In this document: positions 19,286 through 28,730 of the stretch, piece by piece | Numbering within the stretch: the first letter of the stretch is position 1 | Layout of the letters: each line of letters begins with the position of its first letter | Source: an uncultured Pirellula sp. | Lineage (GTDB): Bacteria > Planctomycetota > Planctomycetia > Pirellulales > Pirellulaceae | NCBI GenBank assembly: GCA_903858115.1 | Contig: CAIOHR010000212.1 | Span: 1-64,000 of the forward strand | Direction: 5' to 3' | Length of the DNA: 64,000 nt | Position numbers and translations under genes: made by a program | The notes under the pieces: generated by a model | What the model saw: the letters and a program-made list of their open reading frames with translations, nothing else | Database searches by the model: none | What the model was told of the DNA's origin: nothing

Positions 19286-19686
19286 AGGTCGAGTCCTTTC
19301 GATCCAAACCTTGCTTGTGAATATTTAAGCAAAGTAGGGTGTATCCGGTCTATCGGCACATAATCTAGTTCTTCTTTAGCTTTTGCCTAAAGGGAATAGA
19401 TTAACATTTGGTCTAGTTCCGAGTCTGCCTTCCTGGCCGTTCGGAGCGAGCCCGTGCGAAGGTGACATTACGTTCCTTCTGGTGGAAATGGAAGATCATT
19501 TCCGGTCAAACGGTTCACTCCCTTTGATATCGATGGAGCTGCAAAATCATTAGAACTGGCAAAATCGGCTACGGCTGTAGCATTCGTGGCAGAAGAAAAG
19601 CTGTTGTTTCAACTAGGTTCTGGGGGAATCTTTTCGGCGTACTAACATCCAATCATAGGTAACGGCATTTCTCATCAAGGTTTCTT
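19286..19686. other. Divergent intergenic region with one hairpin
   Basis: This 401-base region lies between the minus-strand membrane-protein operon and the plus-strand dockerin metalloprotease. No supported gene is present. GGAAATG (19484-19490) pairs with CATTTCC (19497-19503) around a 6-base loop, a candidate operator or leader hairpin. An AAGG ribosome-binding site precedes the ATG at 19687. No confident promoter boxes. Confidence 0.4.
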
Positions 19687-22317
19687 ATGCTGCATTCCAG
19701 AAAAAAGACACGAAAGCTGGCGATCGAGTGCCTTGAGAGTCGTCGGGTAATGACTTTGCCGTATGGAGCAGACCCAGATGATCTGGGTGAGTTCTTCCTT
19801 GGTCGTATTGCGGTAACGCCCGTTTTGCTGGAGAGCAACGGCTCGATCGACGCGAATACAGAGAACTGGACTGCCGCGCAGGTCAATAGCGTGATGACCA
19901 AGATTGAGACGGGGCTAAACTGGTGGAACCAGTTGCTCGCGACCAAGAGCTCCGTGCATACGATTGATTGGGTTATCGATCGAACCTATGTCGATAACCG
20001 AGTTGCTACTCCCTACGAGCCTATTTCTCGGCCGTCGAATCATTATTCAACATGGGTTGCCGACTTTTTGCGCAATGCTGGCTATGCGAGTGGGGCGGAT
20101 GTTTTTGCGAATGTGCGTGACTTTAATCACGCACAACGTCAACGCCACAATGCGAACTGGTCCTTCACGATGTTTGTTGTGAATTCAGAGGCCGATAGCG
20201 ATGGTGCTTTTGCACCTGGCGGCTCCTTTAGTCGGGCTTTTGCCTTTGCCGGTGGATTGTTCCAAATTGTCCCGTCGACTCGGCCCGCTTCTACATTCGC
20301 CCACGAGACTGGCCATATGTTTTGGGCCCGCGACGAGTATGCCAACAGCGGTTCTTATTACGGTCGCCGTGGCTACTACGATGCTCAGAACACGAATTCC
20401 GTTGAGCAACATCCCAACGCAAATTTTGTCCAACAACCAAGTATTATGTCATCCGGTTCTTCACTGCAAACCGCGTACGACACAATCGTCTCGGCGGATG
20501 CGACCCTGGCACAATTAGGATGGAGAGATTCGGACGGTGACGGAATTTTTGATGTGCTGGATGTACCTCTGAAGCTTGAGGGGACCGGCCGAACGACGTT
20601 GAACGGATTATCGTATCGATTCGTTGGGAGAGCTGAGGCACAGGCTTTGCCAAATAGAAATTCATCCGGATTGCAGAACGACATTACTTTGAATCGAGTC
20701 GATAGGATCGAATATCGGATCGATAACGGCAATTGGACGGTTGCTGCAACACCGAACGCCTACCTAACAAACGTCGATATCACGATTCCCTTGAACAGTT
20801 CGTCAGGTACGGTTGAGATCCGTGCTATCGATGCCGATCTCGGAATCACAAGCAACGTCTTCCAGGGACAGATCGGGGCGATTCCAGATACTACGGTAGT
20901 GTCTGGAATCAATGGCTTTAGCTGGGTAGATTCCGACCAGAACTCCGTTTGGAATTCGAACGAAAATGGAATATCGTCGGCCATCGTAACTCTCGTTGAC
21001 GCTTCCGGGATACCATTGCAATTGCAAAGGCGATTGGAGCCAGACGACTTTCCAATCGGGCAATTGAATTCCAGCCAATCAGGCGTCTTTATCGATGTTC
21101 TCGGGAACAACACAGACGGTCGTATTCATATCGAGACGGATTCTGCTGCCTCCACAGGTTCGAAGGTATTTCGTCCGAGTTCGATTTCCGGGCAAGTGCT
21201 CGATGCTTTTCGGGGCAAAGGTCAAGAATTACGAGCACGATTTTCGGTCGCAACCTCGTTTGCTGCCATTGATGCGATTTCCATCGCGGACGATACCGAC
21301 GTACGTATAGATGCATACGATAGCGGCAATAACCTGATTGCAAGAACCGAACGCAAAGGACTGTTGGCTGGACAACGAGTAACCCTCGAGATTGGTTCTT
21401 CCCAAGCGAATATTGCCTACGTGATAGCTCGAGGGCATGACGATTCGTTCGTAAAGTTCGACAACTTGGTTTTCGGTCCACGCTCTGCGACCAACACAGC
21501 AAACGATGGGAGCTTCAGCTTTCGCTACATAGTTCCTGGCACTTACAATGTTAAGATAGAAGGTCCGTCGTTAGGTTACGTCAGCACCACTCCCGCCAGC
21601 GGTGTTCGTACAATCGTCTATAACGCAGGTGTCACAGTTAGCCATGTTGACTTTGGATTGTATCTTCCTCCTAGTCCATGGCGGAATCCGACACAGGCCG
21701 AGAATGTGGATGGAAGCAATGGCGTCGACGCGTTAGATGTACTCGTGCTGATCAATGAAATCAACAAGAACGGCGCTCGAAGTTTACCGACTTCTGGGTT
21801 ATCGTCGCCTCCCTTTTACGACCCCAATGGCGATCGCATTTTGGATGCACTCGATGTGTTGCAGGTTATCAATTTCATCAACAGTGGGCAAAACTCGCTC
21901 GGCGGTACTGGTGGTGCTGGTGGGTTAAGCGGTGGCGGTTTAGGCGGTAGCGGAGGAGCTGGCGTTGGCGGATCAGGCGGTAGCGGAGGAGCTGGCGGTG
22001 AAGGGGAGATGGCTCCCAATAGCGGTCGCTTGGCACCTTTCAACTCCTTTGTTCAAGACAAAAGCGACGACCAACTCTCAACACGCATTTTAAGCAGTTC
22101 ATCATCGCGGGCTCGACGCATTTCCAATGTTCCTGAGTCGTGTGGTTGCCCAGCCTGCTCCGCGTTTAGTTGCGGTACTGGAGAAGCTAGCCCTTCGATA
22201 TTGGACATTGCTCGGACGATTCATTCGTATAGCAATGTCGGTCCTCAAGAAGCGATCGCCCCTGAGAATCTTTTGGTCGATCAATTCTCTCTCGATGATT
22301 GGCAACGACTTCTGTAG
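19687..22317 (+). CDS. Secreted metzincin-like metalloprotease with dockerin-type repeat
   Basis: An 876-residue exported protein. It starts MLHSRKKTRKLAIECLESRR, a variant of the planctomycete LEPR-type N-terminal motif (basic stretch, then LE-LESR), which marks large surface or secreted proteins. The catalytic-domain signature is HETGHMFWARD (206-216): an HExxH zinc site with Asp as the third ligand, as in some metzincins, but the usual Gly is Trp213. Later segments resemble Ig/SdrD-like beta domains (FSWVDSDQNSVWNSNENGI..., YIVPGTYNVKIEGP). Residues about 666-734 hold two Ca-binding dockerin-like repeats (VDGSNGVDALDVLVLINEIN; PNGDRILDALDVLQVINFIN). A Gly-rich linker and a polar C-terminus with CGCPACSAFSCG follow. 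It is likely to act outside the cell. It is divergent from the operon at 15.5-19.3 kb. Confidence 0.88.
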   Translation: MLHSRKKTRKLAIECLESRRVMTLPYGADPDDLGEFFLGRIAVTPVLLESNGSIDANTENWTAAQVNSVMTKIETGLNWWNQLLATKSSVHTIDWVIDRTYVDNRVATPYEPISRPSNHYSTWVADFLRNAGYASGADVFANVRDFNHAQRQRHNANWSFTMFVVNSEADSDGAFAPGGSFSRAFAFAGGLFQIVPSTRPASTFAHETGHMFWARDEYANSGSYYGRRGYYDAQNTNSVEQHPNANFVQQPSIMSSGSSLQTAYDTIVSADATLAQLGWRDSDGDGIFDVLDVPLKLEGTGRTTLNGLSYRFVGRAEAQALPNRNSSGLQNDITLNRVDRIEYRIDNGNWTVAATPNAYLTNVDITIPLNSSSGTVEIRAIDADLGITSNVFQGQIGAIPDTTVVSGINGFSWVDSDQNSVWNSNENGISSAIVTLVDASGIPLQLQRRLEPDDFPIGQLNSSQSGVFIDVLGNNTDGRIHIETDSAASTGSKVFRPSSISGQVLDAFRGKGQELRARFSVATSFAAIDAISIADDTDVRIDAYDSGNNLIARTERKGLLAGQRVTLEIGSSQANIAYVIARGHDDSFVKFDNLVFGPRSATNTANDGSFSFRYIVPGTYNVKIEGPSLGYVSTTPASGVRTIVYNAGVTVSHVDFGLYLPPSPWRNPTQAENVDGSNGVDALDVLVLINEINKNGARSLPTSGLSSPPFYDPNGDRILDALDVLQVINFINSGQNSLGGTGGAGGLSGGGLGGSGGAGVGGSGGSGGAGGEGEMAPNSGRLAPFNSFVQDKSDDQLSTRILSSSSSRARRISNVPESCGCPACSAFSCGTGEASPSILDIARTIHSYSNVGPQEAIAPENLLVDQFSLDDWQRLL

Positions 22318-22444
22318 TCGAAGAATTCCCGATCTCGAAATTTTTCTTGTAAGATCTAGCCTTCACCGTCGCCTTATTGGATAGAGGGGTGAGTTCGCGG
22401 GAACCACCAGGTTGCGACATTCCAAGGTTGATAGCTCACGATCT

Positions 22445-23038
22445 ATGAGAGATGCACCCGAAACGCGACACAGTTTGCTCGCACGATTGCACGGCAGCGA
22501 TAGCGATGTTGCGTGGGTGGAATTCATGAAGTTGTATGAGCCAGCGATTTATCGTTTTGCCAGACGACAGGGACTTCAAGACGCAGATGCTCACGAAGTC
22601 GTTCAGGAGGTTCTGCTCAGTGTTCGTACATTAGCCTCGAACCCATCGAATGCGAGACGAGAGAAATTCCGAGCTTGGCTTTCCACGGTCACACGAAATC
22701 GAATCATCGACCTTGTTCGTAAGGTAGCTCGCAAAGAAAAGGCGACCGCTCAACTCATCGATCGAGCAGCCAATGATGAAGATAGCCTTCAATTCGAAGT
22801 TCGCCACCAGATGTTTGCGATCGCTTCCAAAGTCGTACAGCAGAAGGTGTCATCGGCGCAATGGCAAGCGTTTTGGAAATCTACCATAGAGTCGATTCCT
22901 CCTACGAAGGTTGCGGAGCAGTTAGGAGTATCCGTCGGAAGTGTCTATGTTTCTAGGTGTCGCGTGATGGAGAAGCTGAGAATAGAGATTGATAGAATGA
23001 CACGAGAAGATCTTGGGGAAGGAGAGCGAACATGGTAG
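22445..23038 (+). CDS. ECF-type RNA polymerase sigma factor
   Basis: A 197-residue extracytoplasmic-function sigma factor. Sigma region 2 is clear (WVEFMKLYEPAIYRFARR, HEVVQEVLLSVRTLA, KFRAWLSTVTRNRIIDLVRK), and region 4 holds the helix-turn-helix (PPTKVAEQLGVSVGSVYVSRCRVMEKLR). No anti-sigma gene of the classic kind follows; instead the gene overlaps a transmembrane Ser/Thr kinase by 7 bases (ATGGTAG). This is a known planctomycete arrangement in which the kinase probably controls the sigma factor. The ATG at 22445 gives the family N-terminus; a TTG at 22412 would add 11 residues. Confidence 0.93.
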   Translation: MRDAPETRHSLLARLHGSDSDVAWVEFMKLYEPAIYRFARRQGLQDADAHEVVQEVLLSVRTLASNPSNARREKFRAWLSTVTRNRIIDLVRKVARKEKATAQLIDRAANDEDSLQFEVRHQMFAIASKVVQQKVSSAQWQAFWKSTIESIPPTKVAEQLGVSVGSVYVSRCRVMEKLRIEIDRMTREDLGEGERTW

Positions 23039-24471
23039 CACCAATTCGATGCGCGACTCGGGAAGAACTGCAATCGTTATTGCTGGACCGCTGCAACCAT
23101 GTCGATGGACAGCACTGGACGGAGCACATTGCACTATGCGGTCACTGCAATACGGTTCTATCTGCGATGGCTGCTCCAGATGATCTTTGGAACGAGAGTC
23201 GGCAGCATTTCTCGAGTGTCGAGTTCTCCAAGGATGAGAAGGAAAATGAATGTGCCCCTGATGAACCCTTCGCAAAATTTCTGCTCGCACATTATCACGT
23301 CGAAGGTATCGTCGGTTATGGCGGTATGGCAACCGTGTATCGCGGCTTTGATCCCCAACTGCATCGAGCGGTTGCGATCAAAGTTCTGCATCCTCATCTC
23401 GCGAAAGCAGGAAACTCACGGCAGCGTTTTCTTCGCGAAGCCCAGTCCGCCGCATCGATCACCCATCCCAACGTCATTCCGATTTTTGGTGTGCATCAAG
23501 AAGAAGGCAAAACGTTTTTAGTCATGCCACTGATTACAAATGGTAGCTTGCAACATCGTATCGACCAAGACGGCCCTCTTTGCTTGGAAGATACTTTGCG
23601 TATCGGATTGCAGATTGCAGAAGCGTTAGCGGCGGCCCACGCAAATGGAGTGATCCATCGAGATGTCAAACCCGCGAACATCTTGCTCGAAGATGGAGAC
23701 AAACGGGTCGTGCTGAGCGATTTTGGTTTGGCAAGAACGCTCGACGACGCCTCGATCACGGCCAGCGGATTGATTGCGGGAACGCCTGCATACATGAGCC
23801 CTGAACAAGCCCGAGGGGAACAGGTGGACCATCGCACTGATCTATTCAGCCTCGGCAGCGTGCTGTATGCCATGTGCACAGGGCACTCTCCATTTCAAGC
23901 TTCGAGTACGTTGAAACTTCTACGTGAAGTTTCGGACGCTCCGTTTCAATCGGTACATCGATACCAAGAGCATCTTCCTATTTGGCTTGATGCATTGATC
24001 GCAAGGTTTACGGCATCCGATCCTGGCAAACGAGTTGCGAACGCTACACTAGGGGCAGAGCTTCTCCGCGGTTGCCTACTTCATGCAACCAACCCAAATC
24101 AATCGTTGCCGACAGAGCTGAATCAGCACAAGTTACGCACTCCGTCTCTGTGGAGAACGATATCCTTACGATCAACCATTGTCATGATCACAATGGTATC
24201 GCTTTGCGGATTGATCGGTGGCGTAGTCTTTTACCAGAATTCATTGACTCGGCGTACAGGAACTCCTATTGAAGTGAGTTCTGCAAACGACAATAGCATG
24301 GTCCAGCAAAGTAGATTTTCTCACCCGTGGTCGGATCCACTAGAGTCCGAGATCAAACAGATCTCCAAAGATATCGACCAATTCCTGAGTCGCTCACAAA
24401 TGAGTCTTTCACTTCCAAGAAATCCCAATGATGGAGAATTATCTGATGACGAACAGAAAACGCTGGAGTAG
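23032..24471 (+). CDS. Transmembrane serine/threonine kinase coupled to the ECF sigma factor
   Basis: A 479-residue Hanks-type kinase. The N-terminus has an HxxxCxxC site (His32, Cys36, Cys39 in EHIALCGHCN), like the zinc-binding anti-sigma fold. The kinase domain runs from about residue 88 to 345, with the Gly loop GYGGMATVYRG, Lys in AIKVL, the catalytic loop HRDVKPANILL, DFGLAR and the substrate loop GTPAYMSPEQARGE. A membrane helix follows at about 379-401 (STIVMITMVSLCGLIGGVVFY), then about 75 residues outside. The start overlaps the sigma gene by 7 bases. It would phosphorylate the sigma factor or hold it back through the zinc site. The next gene overlaps its end by 26 bases. Confidence 0.95.
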   Translation: MVAPIRCATREELQSLLLDRCNHVDGQHWTEHIALCGHCNTVLSAMAAPDDLWNESRQHFSSVEFSKDEKENECAPDEPFAKFLLAHYHVEGIVGYGGMATVYRGFDPQLHRAVAIKVLHPHLAKAGNSRQRFLREAQSAASITHPNVIPIFGVHQEEGKTFLVMPLITNGSLQHRIDQDGPLCLEDTLRIGLQIAEALAAAHANGVIHRDVKPANILLEDGDKRVVLSDFGLARTLDDASITASGLIAGTPAYMSPEQARGEQVDHRTDLFSLGSVLYAMCTGHSPFQASSTLKLLREVSDAPFQSVHRYQEHLPIWLDALIARFTASDPGKRVANATLGAELLRGCLLHATNPNQSLPTELNQHKLRTPSLWRTISLRSTIVMITMVSLCGLIGGVVFYQNSLTRRTGTPIEVSSANDNSMVQQSRFSHPWSDPLESEIKQISKDIDQFLSRSQMSLSLPRNPNDGELSDDEQKTLE

Positions 24472-25804
24472 AGCTACGATTGCCGTGGTTTTCTCCGTGA
24501 TGACTATCCTTGGCGCAACGGCTTGTTTTGCATGGATTCAACAGGAGCGAGCAACGAATGAAGCGATGCGAGCGTATGCGGTAGCCCCGAATTACACTGC
24601 TCAGCCATACGGCTCCGGGCTATATGTTCAAAACGCATCTGCACAAGCTAACTACAGCCTGACTCCGAATGCATCAAGATCGGTGTCTTTTGCGAAAGTG
24701 GTTCACAATTCCTTACCCTTGGAGCAGCATACACTTGTTTCACTCATTCGATCGACTCCCAAAGAGGGCAACTCAGAGAAAAAAACCGAAGCAAGAAATC
24801 AACTGATGCGTCTCGTAGAGCAAGAGTTAGATGGCCGATTTGCAAGCCAAGCTGCTGAACTCAGTTTGCTGGAAAAGCGAGTCACCGAAGCAAAAGAGAA
24901 ACTGGCTCAACGCATGAAGAGAAAGGAGGAGATTATGGAGAGGCGGGTGGCCGAACTTCTGAGTGAACCAGATGATCTTGCGTGGAATGCGGATATCAAC
25001 GTTCCAAATGCAAATACCCCACAACTATCTCCGCTTCTTTCTCTTCCAGTTCAGCCCAGTAGCTCTCTTCAGCCCACCAGTAGCTCTCTTCAGCCTAGTA
25101 GCTCTCTTCTGCCTAACTCTCTTCAGCCTAACTCTCTTCAGCCTAATAACTCCCTTCCTCCATTCCAATCAGCACCGCAGAATGCTAATCCCGTAGCCGG
25201 ACCAGTTGCGAGCCCCGGGAGCGGAACGCCATTGAATTTCAGCTTTCCGATGAGCAACACACCTTCCGAACCAATCCCGTCTGCTGGCACACCAGAGCCA
25301 AAGTTCACATCGGAAGAGCCCGCACCTGCCGCGAAAACTCCAAACAATTTTGCATCGCTTACGGAGGAAGCGATTGATCTCGAATCCGAATTCGAAGAGC
25401 TGGATGGCTTGACTCCCGAAAGAAAAATCGAAGAGGTCCATCGACTGACTCTTCGAAAGCGACTTAGAAGATTGGAACTTGATCTAGAGGCTGCGATAAA
25501 GAAAACAGAAAGCGCCGAACGTTTGAAGACTCGCGATTTCGACATGGCAGGTAATGAGCTTAATCGGGCTAAGTTAAAGCTTACGACATTTGTACCACTC
25601 CGAGGAGTCTCTATATCAGAGCTCGAATACAAGCAACAAGAGACTGAAGTGGAGATTGCCGAGCATAAGGTTGCGAAACTTCAGCAAGAGCGAAGCGACC
25701 TCAAAGACGAGGTTAAAGAAGCTTCAGAGCGAGTCCAAAGGCTTCGCGAAAAGATGGATGATATCCTTAAAGTCCAAAAGCCTGCACCTGAGGTGACCTA
25801 CTGA
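24446..25804 (+). CDS. Membrane-anchored coiled-coil protein, third gene of the sigma/kinase operon
   Basis: A 452-residue protein without a recognised family. One N-terminal hydrophobic segment (TIAVVFSVMTILGATACFAW, 12-31) is an uncleaved anchor or signal peptide. Two long charged helical regions, at about 115-165 (EQELDGRFASQAAELSLLEKRVTEAKEKLAQR) and 310-450 (heptads of Leu/Glu/Lys/Arg), are predicted coiled coils. Between them is a Pro/Ser/Asn/Gln-rich linker with SSLQP repeats. The ATG at 24446 is chosen: GGAGAA sits at the right distance and the frame overlaps the kinase end by 26 bases, so it is coupled. It could be the stress sensor or target of the kinase; that is inference. Confidence 0.65.
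   Translation: MTNRKRWSRATIAVVFSVMTILGATACFAWIQQERATNEAMRAYAVAPNYTAQPYGSGLYVQNASAQANYSLTPNASRSVSFAKVVHNSLPLEQHTLVSLIRSTPKEGNSEKKTEARNQLMRLVEQELDGRFASQAAELSLLEKRVTEAKEKLAQRMKRKEEIMERRVAELLSEPDDLAWNADINVPNANTPQLSPLLSLPVQPSSSLQPTSSSLQPSSSLLPNSLQPNSLQPNNSLPPFQSAPQNANPVAGPVASPGSGTPLNFSFPMSNTPSEPIPSAGTPEPKFTSEEPAPAAKTPNNFASLTEEAIDLESEFEELDGLTPERKIEEVHRLTLRKRLRRLELDLEAAIKKTESAERLKTRDFDMAGNELNRAKLKLTTFVPLRGVSISELEYKQQETEVEIAEHKVAKLQQERSDLKDEVKEASERVQRLREKMDDILKVQKPAPEVTY
25054..25146. repeat. Imperfect tandem repeats encoding SSLQP units
   Basis: Within the coiled-coil gene, short units near AGCTCTCTTCAGCC recur with small differences and encode repeated Ser-Ser-Leu-Gln-Pro and Asn-Ser-Leu-Gln-Pro. 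Together they form the linker between the two coiled coils. Confidence 0.75.
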
Positions 25805-25872
25805 GGTGCGGACTTCTTGCCTGACATTGGGACCATGAACCTGCTGGGGGTAGCAGAGAACATCCAACCGCC

Positions 25873-26328
25873 TTACTTCTGGGCGTACTGTTCCAATGAA
25901 AATGGATTGATGATAACGATGGCAGGTTTTGGAATCGGTGCATGAGCAATCGGAGCGTGCCCTGCTTCTTCACTTACCTTGACGCGTGGAGCATCGCCGT
26001 GATGACCATGCGCATGTGGGTTGTCCATTACGTGCGGACGGACAAAATGGCCTTCGGCAGGTACGGCGTGATACGACGGTGAAGATCGCAAAAGTGGCCA
26101 CGAAGCGTAAGGGCTTTCGCCGTAAGGACGAGCATACCGTTGTCCATAGTAAACCGGCGGATGGACCGCAAAGTATGGAGGTGCTGGCAATCGGTTCCGG
26201 AAACTATTCTGAAAACCTAGCGCGTAGCCAAATTGAAATGCAAACGGATCTTGAGCTTGAACGCTCTCTTGAATGCCCATCAATCCAGTAACCGCAACAA
26301 CCAATCCAAGTCCGATTTTCTTCAGCAT
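25873..26328 (-). CDS. Small secreted protein, unknown function
   Basis: A 151-residue protein with a clear signal peptide (MLKKIGLGLVVAVTGLMGIQESVQAQ), cleaved near Ala-Gln. The mature part is rich in Tyr, Pro, His and Ala, with HAHGHHGDAPRV and a tail APIPKPAIVIINPFSLEQYAQK. The ATG at 26328 is set by the GAGAG ribosome-binding site just before it; the reading from 26361 adds 11 residues that would spoil the signal peptide. It is convergent with the coiled-coil gene. No domain is recognised and no partner is evident. Confidence 0.65.
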   Translation of the reverse strand: MLKKIGLGLVVAVTGLMGIQESVQAQDPFAFQFGYALGFQNSFRNRLPAPPYFAVHPPVYYGQRYARPYGESPYASWPLLRSSPSYHAVPAEGHFVRPHVMDNPHAHGHHGDAPRVKVSEEAGHAPIAHAPIPKPAIVIINPFSLEQYAQK

Positions 26329-26447
26329 CTCTCTCGCACCTTTATTGAAATTCCCCTGCACTTCAGGCTAATTGGGGTGCGTTCGATATCAAGCTCCAAC
26401 CAGACTAGGATCGCAAAAGTTGGGCACTCTGTTCCGATTATGACGGC

Positions 26448-27392
26448 TCACGGGGAAGACAGTTCGGCTACCCCGCGTGGCAATCCGCTAAGCATTTGAA
26501 CTTCGGCCTCAGTTAAAGCTCGGTTGAATATCGCCAAGTCGTCCATTTTCCCGACGTACCCGAGTCCAAGCATGATTGCTGACTGGTCTACATCCCATGT
26601 GAAAGTCTGGACGCGGTTGGAAATGGCCGAGGCCTTTTTTCCGTTGAGAAATAGTGTCGCTTGGCCGTTGGGCTCGTTCGAATTGAAATGTTCGAAAACA
26701 AAAACGACGTGAACCCATTTATCGCTTAGAAAGGGTGGTTGCTCGACGGAGGCTAGTGGGCGTTCGGCGGGTGGTATATCCTCAAACTTCCGACCGTTCG
26801 GATTCCACACATTCTTGTCCGCATAAACACCCAATCGGAAAGGAATGCCGGCGGGCCGTTTTTCGAACTCAACAAACATCGCGGCATCATCCCATTGTTT
26901 GGATGTGATTTGAATTGGATCGCAGAACCCAGGTGCTAGATCCTTCAGCGGATCGGTAGAAAGCCAGAACGAAACCGTCCCTGACCAATCCGTTTTTGGT
27001 GCAAGAATATTTCCTTTGCCGCGATAAAAGACCATTGGTCCTTTCGCCGTCATGAATCGAAGCGATCCACCGAATCGACCGCCAGACTTTTCCAGAACCA
27101 CGCGTTCGCCAGCAGGAAGACCTTTGACGGCAGTCTCTCGTTTATTCATTTCCACAGAAGACCAAAGAGACACATCACCCTTTGAAAAATTCGCATCCAC
27201 GGAATCATCGAATGCAGCATGGAACGTCAACGACTTTTTTAGATCTGCGTAGGACGCGGCTTTTGGTGTCCCGGGATCTGATGATTGAGCATGAGCGGTC
27301 GAAGCGATCAGACCGAGCCCCAACCCAATCACAGATCTGAGCCAACGGAAATGTCCATCACGATCATTGAATATTTCTAAATTCGATAGCAT
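26448..27392 (-). CDS. Secreted LamG-domain (concanavalin-like) protein
   Basis: A 314-residue protein with a signal peptide (WLRSVIGLGLGLIASTAHAQSS, cleavage near AHA-Q). The mature part is one LamG-like jelly-roll: LTFHAAFDDSVDANFS at the start, GTVSFWLSTDPL in the middle, and DKWVHVVFVFEHF, GQATLFLNGKKA and GKMDDLAIFNRALTEAEVQML at the end, all typical of concanavalin-like LamG_3 domains. Such proteins bind sugars or partner proteins and are very common in planctomycetes, often encoded beside sulfatases. No catalytic residues are apparent. Thirty-nine bases separate its start from the stop of the GT4 gene upstream on the same strand, so the two may be cotranscribed. Confidence 0.8.
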   Translation of the reverse strand: MLSNLEIFNDRDGHFRWLRSVIGLGLGLIASTAHAQSSDPGTPKAASYADLKKSLTFHAAFDDSVDANFSKGDVSLWSSVEMNKRETAVKGLPAGERVVLEKSGGRFGGSLRFMTAKGPMVFYRGKGNILAPKTDWSGTVSFWLSTDPLKDLAPGFCDPIQITSKQWDDAAMFVEFEKRPAGIPFRLGVYADKNVWNPNGRKFEDIPPAERPLASVEQPPFLSDKWVHVVFVFEHFNSNEPNGQATLFLNGKKASAISNRVQTFTWDVDQSAIMLGLGYVGKMDDLAIFNRALTEAEVQMLSGLPRGVAELSSP

Positions 27393-27431
27393 GGTAAACT
27401 CACGAGCGAAGCGTTCGAAACAAGTGGAGAT

Positions 27432-28730
27432 TTAGGAACTCAGTATCTCAAGAACTCGAGCGGCATGTTGTTCGATACCAATCTCAGTCAATAGTTTTGG
27501 AGATATCTGATACCGCCCTCGTGCTTGGAGTGCGATTGCCTTCAATTTTAGCACAAGATCGTCTGGAGAATGGGCATCGAACAATTCGCCAATCGGAAGT
27601 CCGTCTGCATTTTTTTTTAATCGTTCGTGGATCTCTGGGAATGCACCATGTGAGGGCTGCAAGTAGGGAACTCCGCATGCGACAGCTTCCAGCAGGAACA
27701 ATCCCTTGGGTTCGGCATACACAGTCGGAACACAAAAAAGATCTAGACTATTCAGGAATGTTGCTTTATCCGATCGTTCAATGGAACCGCAATACTCCCA
27801 TCGTTTCGAAAGCCCGGCTTCTTCCAGTTTGCCTTTCAGTCGGCTCCAAAGGTCTTCGTGTTGTGGCCCCATCCAGCCAGCAAGCTTCAGATGGAGATGG
27901 CCAAATCCCGGCTTAGTAGCCAAAGCAAGGAAGGCATCGACTATCCGTTCGAGCCCTTTCTCCTGCGCCATTCTCGCAAAGTATCCAATGGTAAACGTAT
28001 CGCTAACGGGCCCGATACGAGAAGGCGACGAAGTGATGAAGTCCTTTGTGGGGATTCCCAACGGGACGACGTGAATTTGGCGGGATGGAATAGCAAGCAG
28101 TTCGGACATGCGTGCAGCATAGTCGTGCGAATGTATTATAAATGCGTCGACCATGGGCACCAATCGCTTGAGACGATCGATGGCCATCTCTCTATATTTG
28201 GCCGGGAGAGAGTCAAGGAAGATATCGTCACCTTGCAATGTGACTACGATCTTCGCAGTTGAGCGTCGCTTTAGTTCTGGTATTCCTCCACCGATCAAGA
28301 GATTTGTGAAAACAATGACGTCGGGGGCAATATCCGAGGTAAGCCAACCCAATAGCCGTGCGAACTCTTTTCGTTGACGGCCATGAATGCCATCCAGCAT
28401 GGAAACAGCGAGCGAGCCAAGAAGCTTCGGAGAAGTCTTCCCAACATTCTTGGTCAGCTTTTGAATCAGCCATCCTTGATTCAAAAAATTGTCGATCCAT
28501 TGGGGCGAGTAAGCTAACCAAGGTAGCTTTTGCTGCAAAAAGACATTGAGCCCTCCCATGAAGACCCGGTCAATGCTTACATTCTCATCGTCGGTCCGGA
28601 TCGGGGTGTACACAGGTATTAATAGGCAATCATTACCTAACCGGATAAGTTGCTTGGCTAAAGCGTTGTCATGTAGGCAGGAGCCGCAGTACATTCCAGC
28701 AGCCCCAGCTGTTAGGTAAGCGATCTTCAT
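27432..28730 (-). CDS. GT4-family glycosyltransferase
   Basis: A 432-residue GT-B glycosyltransferase of family GT4. The N-terminal domain begins MKIAYLTAGAAGMYCGSC, with the Gly-rich acceptor loop; the C-terminal domain holds FTIGYFARMAQEKGLERIVDAF, the nucleotide-sugar-binding start, and the EX7E-type segment EPKGLFLLEAVACGVP. The acceptor and sugar donor cannot be told. It has no signal peptide and probably works in the cytosol on a polysaccharide or glycolipid. The ATG at 28730 is the first of the conserved N-terminus. The LamG gene follows on the same strand after 39 bases. Confidence 0.88.
   Translation of the reverse strand: MKIAYLTAGAAGMYCGSCLHDNALAKQLIRLGNDCLLIPVYTPIRTDDENVSIDRVFMGGLNVFLQQKLPWLAYSPQWIDNFLNQGWLIQKLTKNVGKTSPKLLGSLAVSMLDGIHGRQRKEFARLLGWLTSDIAPDVIVFTNLLIGGGIPELKRRSTAKIVVTLQGDDIFLDSLPAKYREMAIDRLKRLVPMVDAFIIHSHDYAARMSELLAIPSRQIHVVPLGIPTKDFITSSPSRIGPVSDTFTIGYFARMAQEKGLERIVDAFLALATKPGFGHLHLKLAGWMGPQHEDLWSRLKGKLEEAGLSKRWEYCGSIERSDKATFLNSLDLFCVPTVYAEPKGLFLLEAVACGVPYLQPSHGAFPEIHERLKKNADGLPIGELFDAHSPDDLVLKLKAIALQARGRYQISPKLLTEIGIEQHAARVLEILSS

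Noticed and set aside
21895..22005. Gly-rich DNA stretch as a separate repeat or low-complexity element
   Set aside because: It is the coding sequence of the Gly-rich linker in the dockerin metalloprotease.
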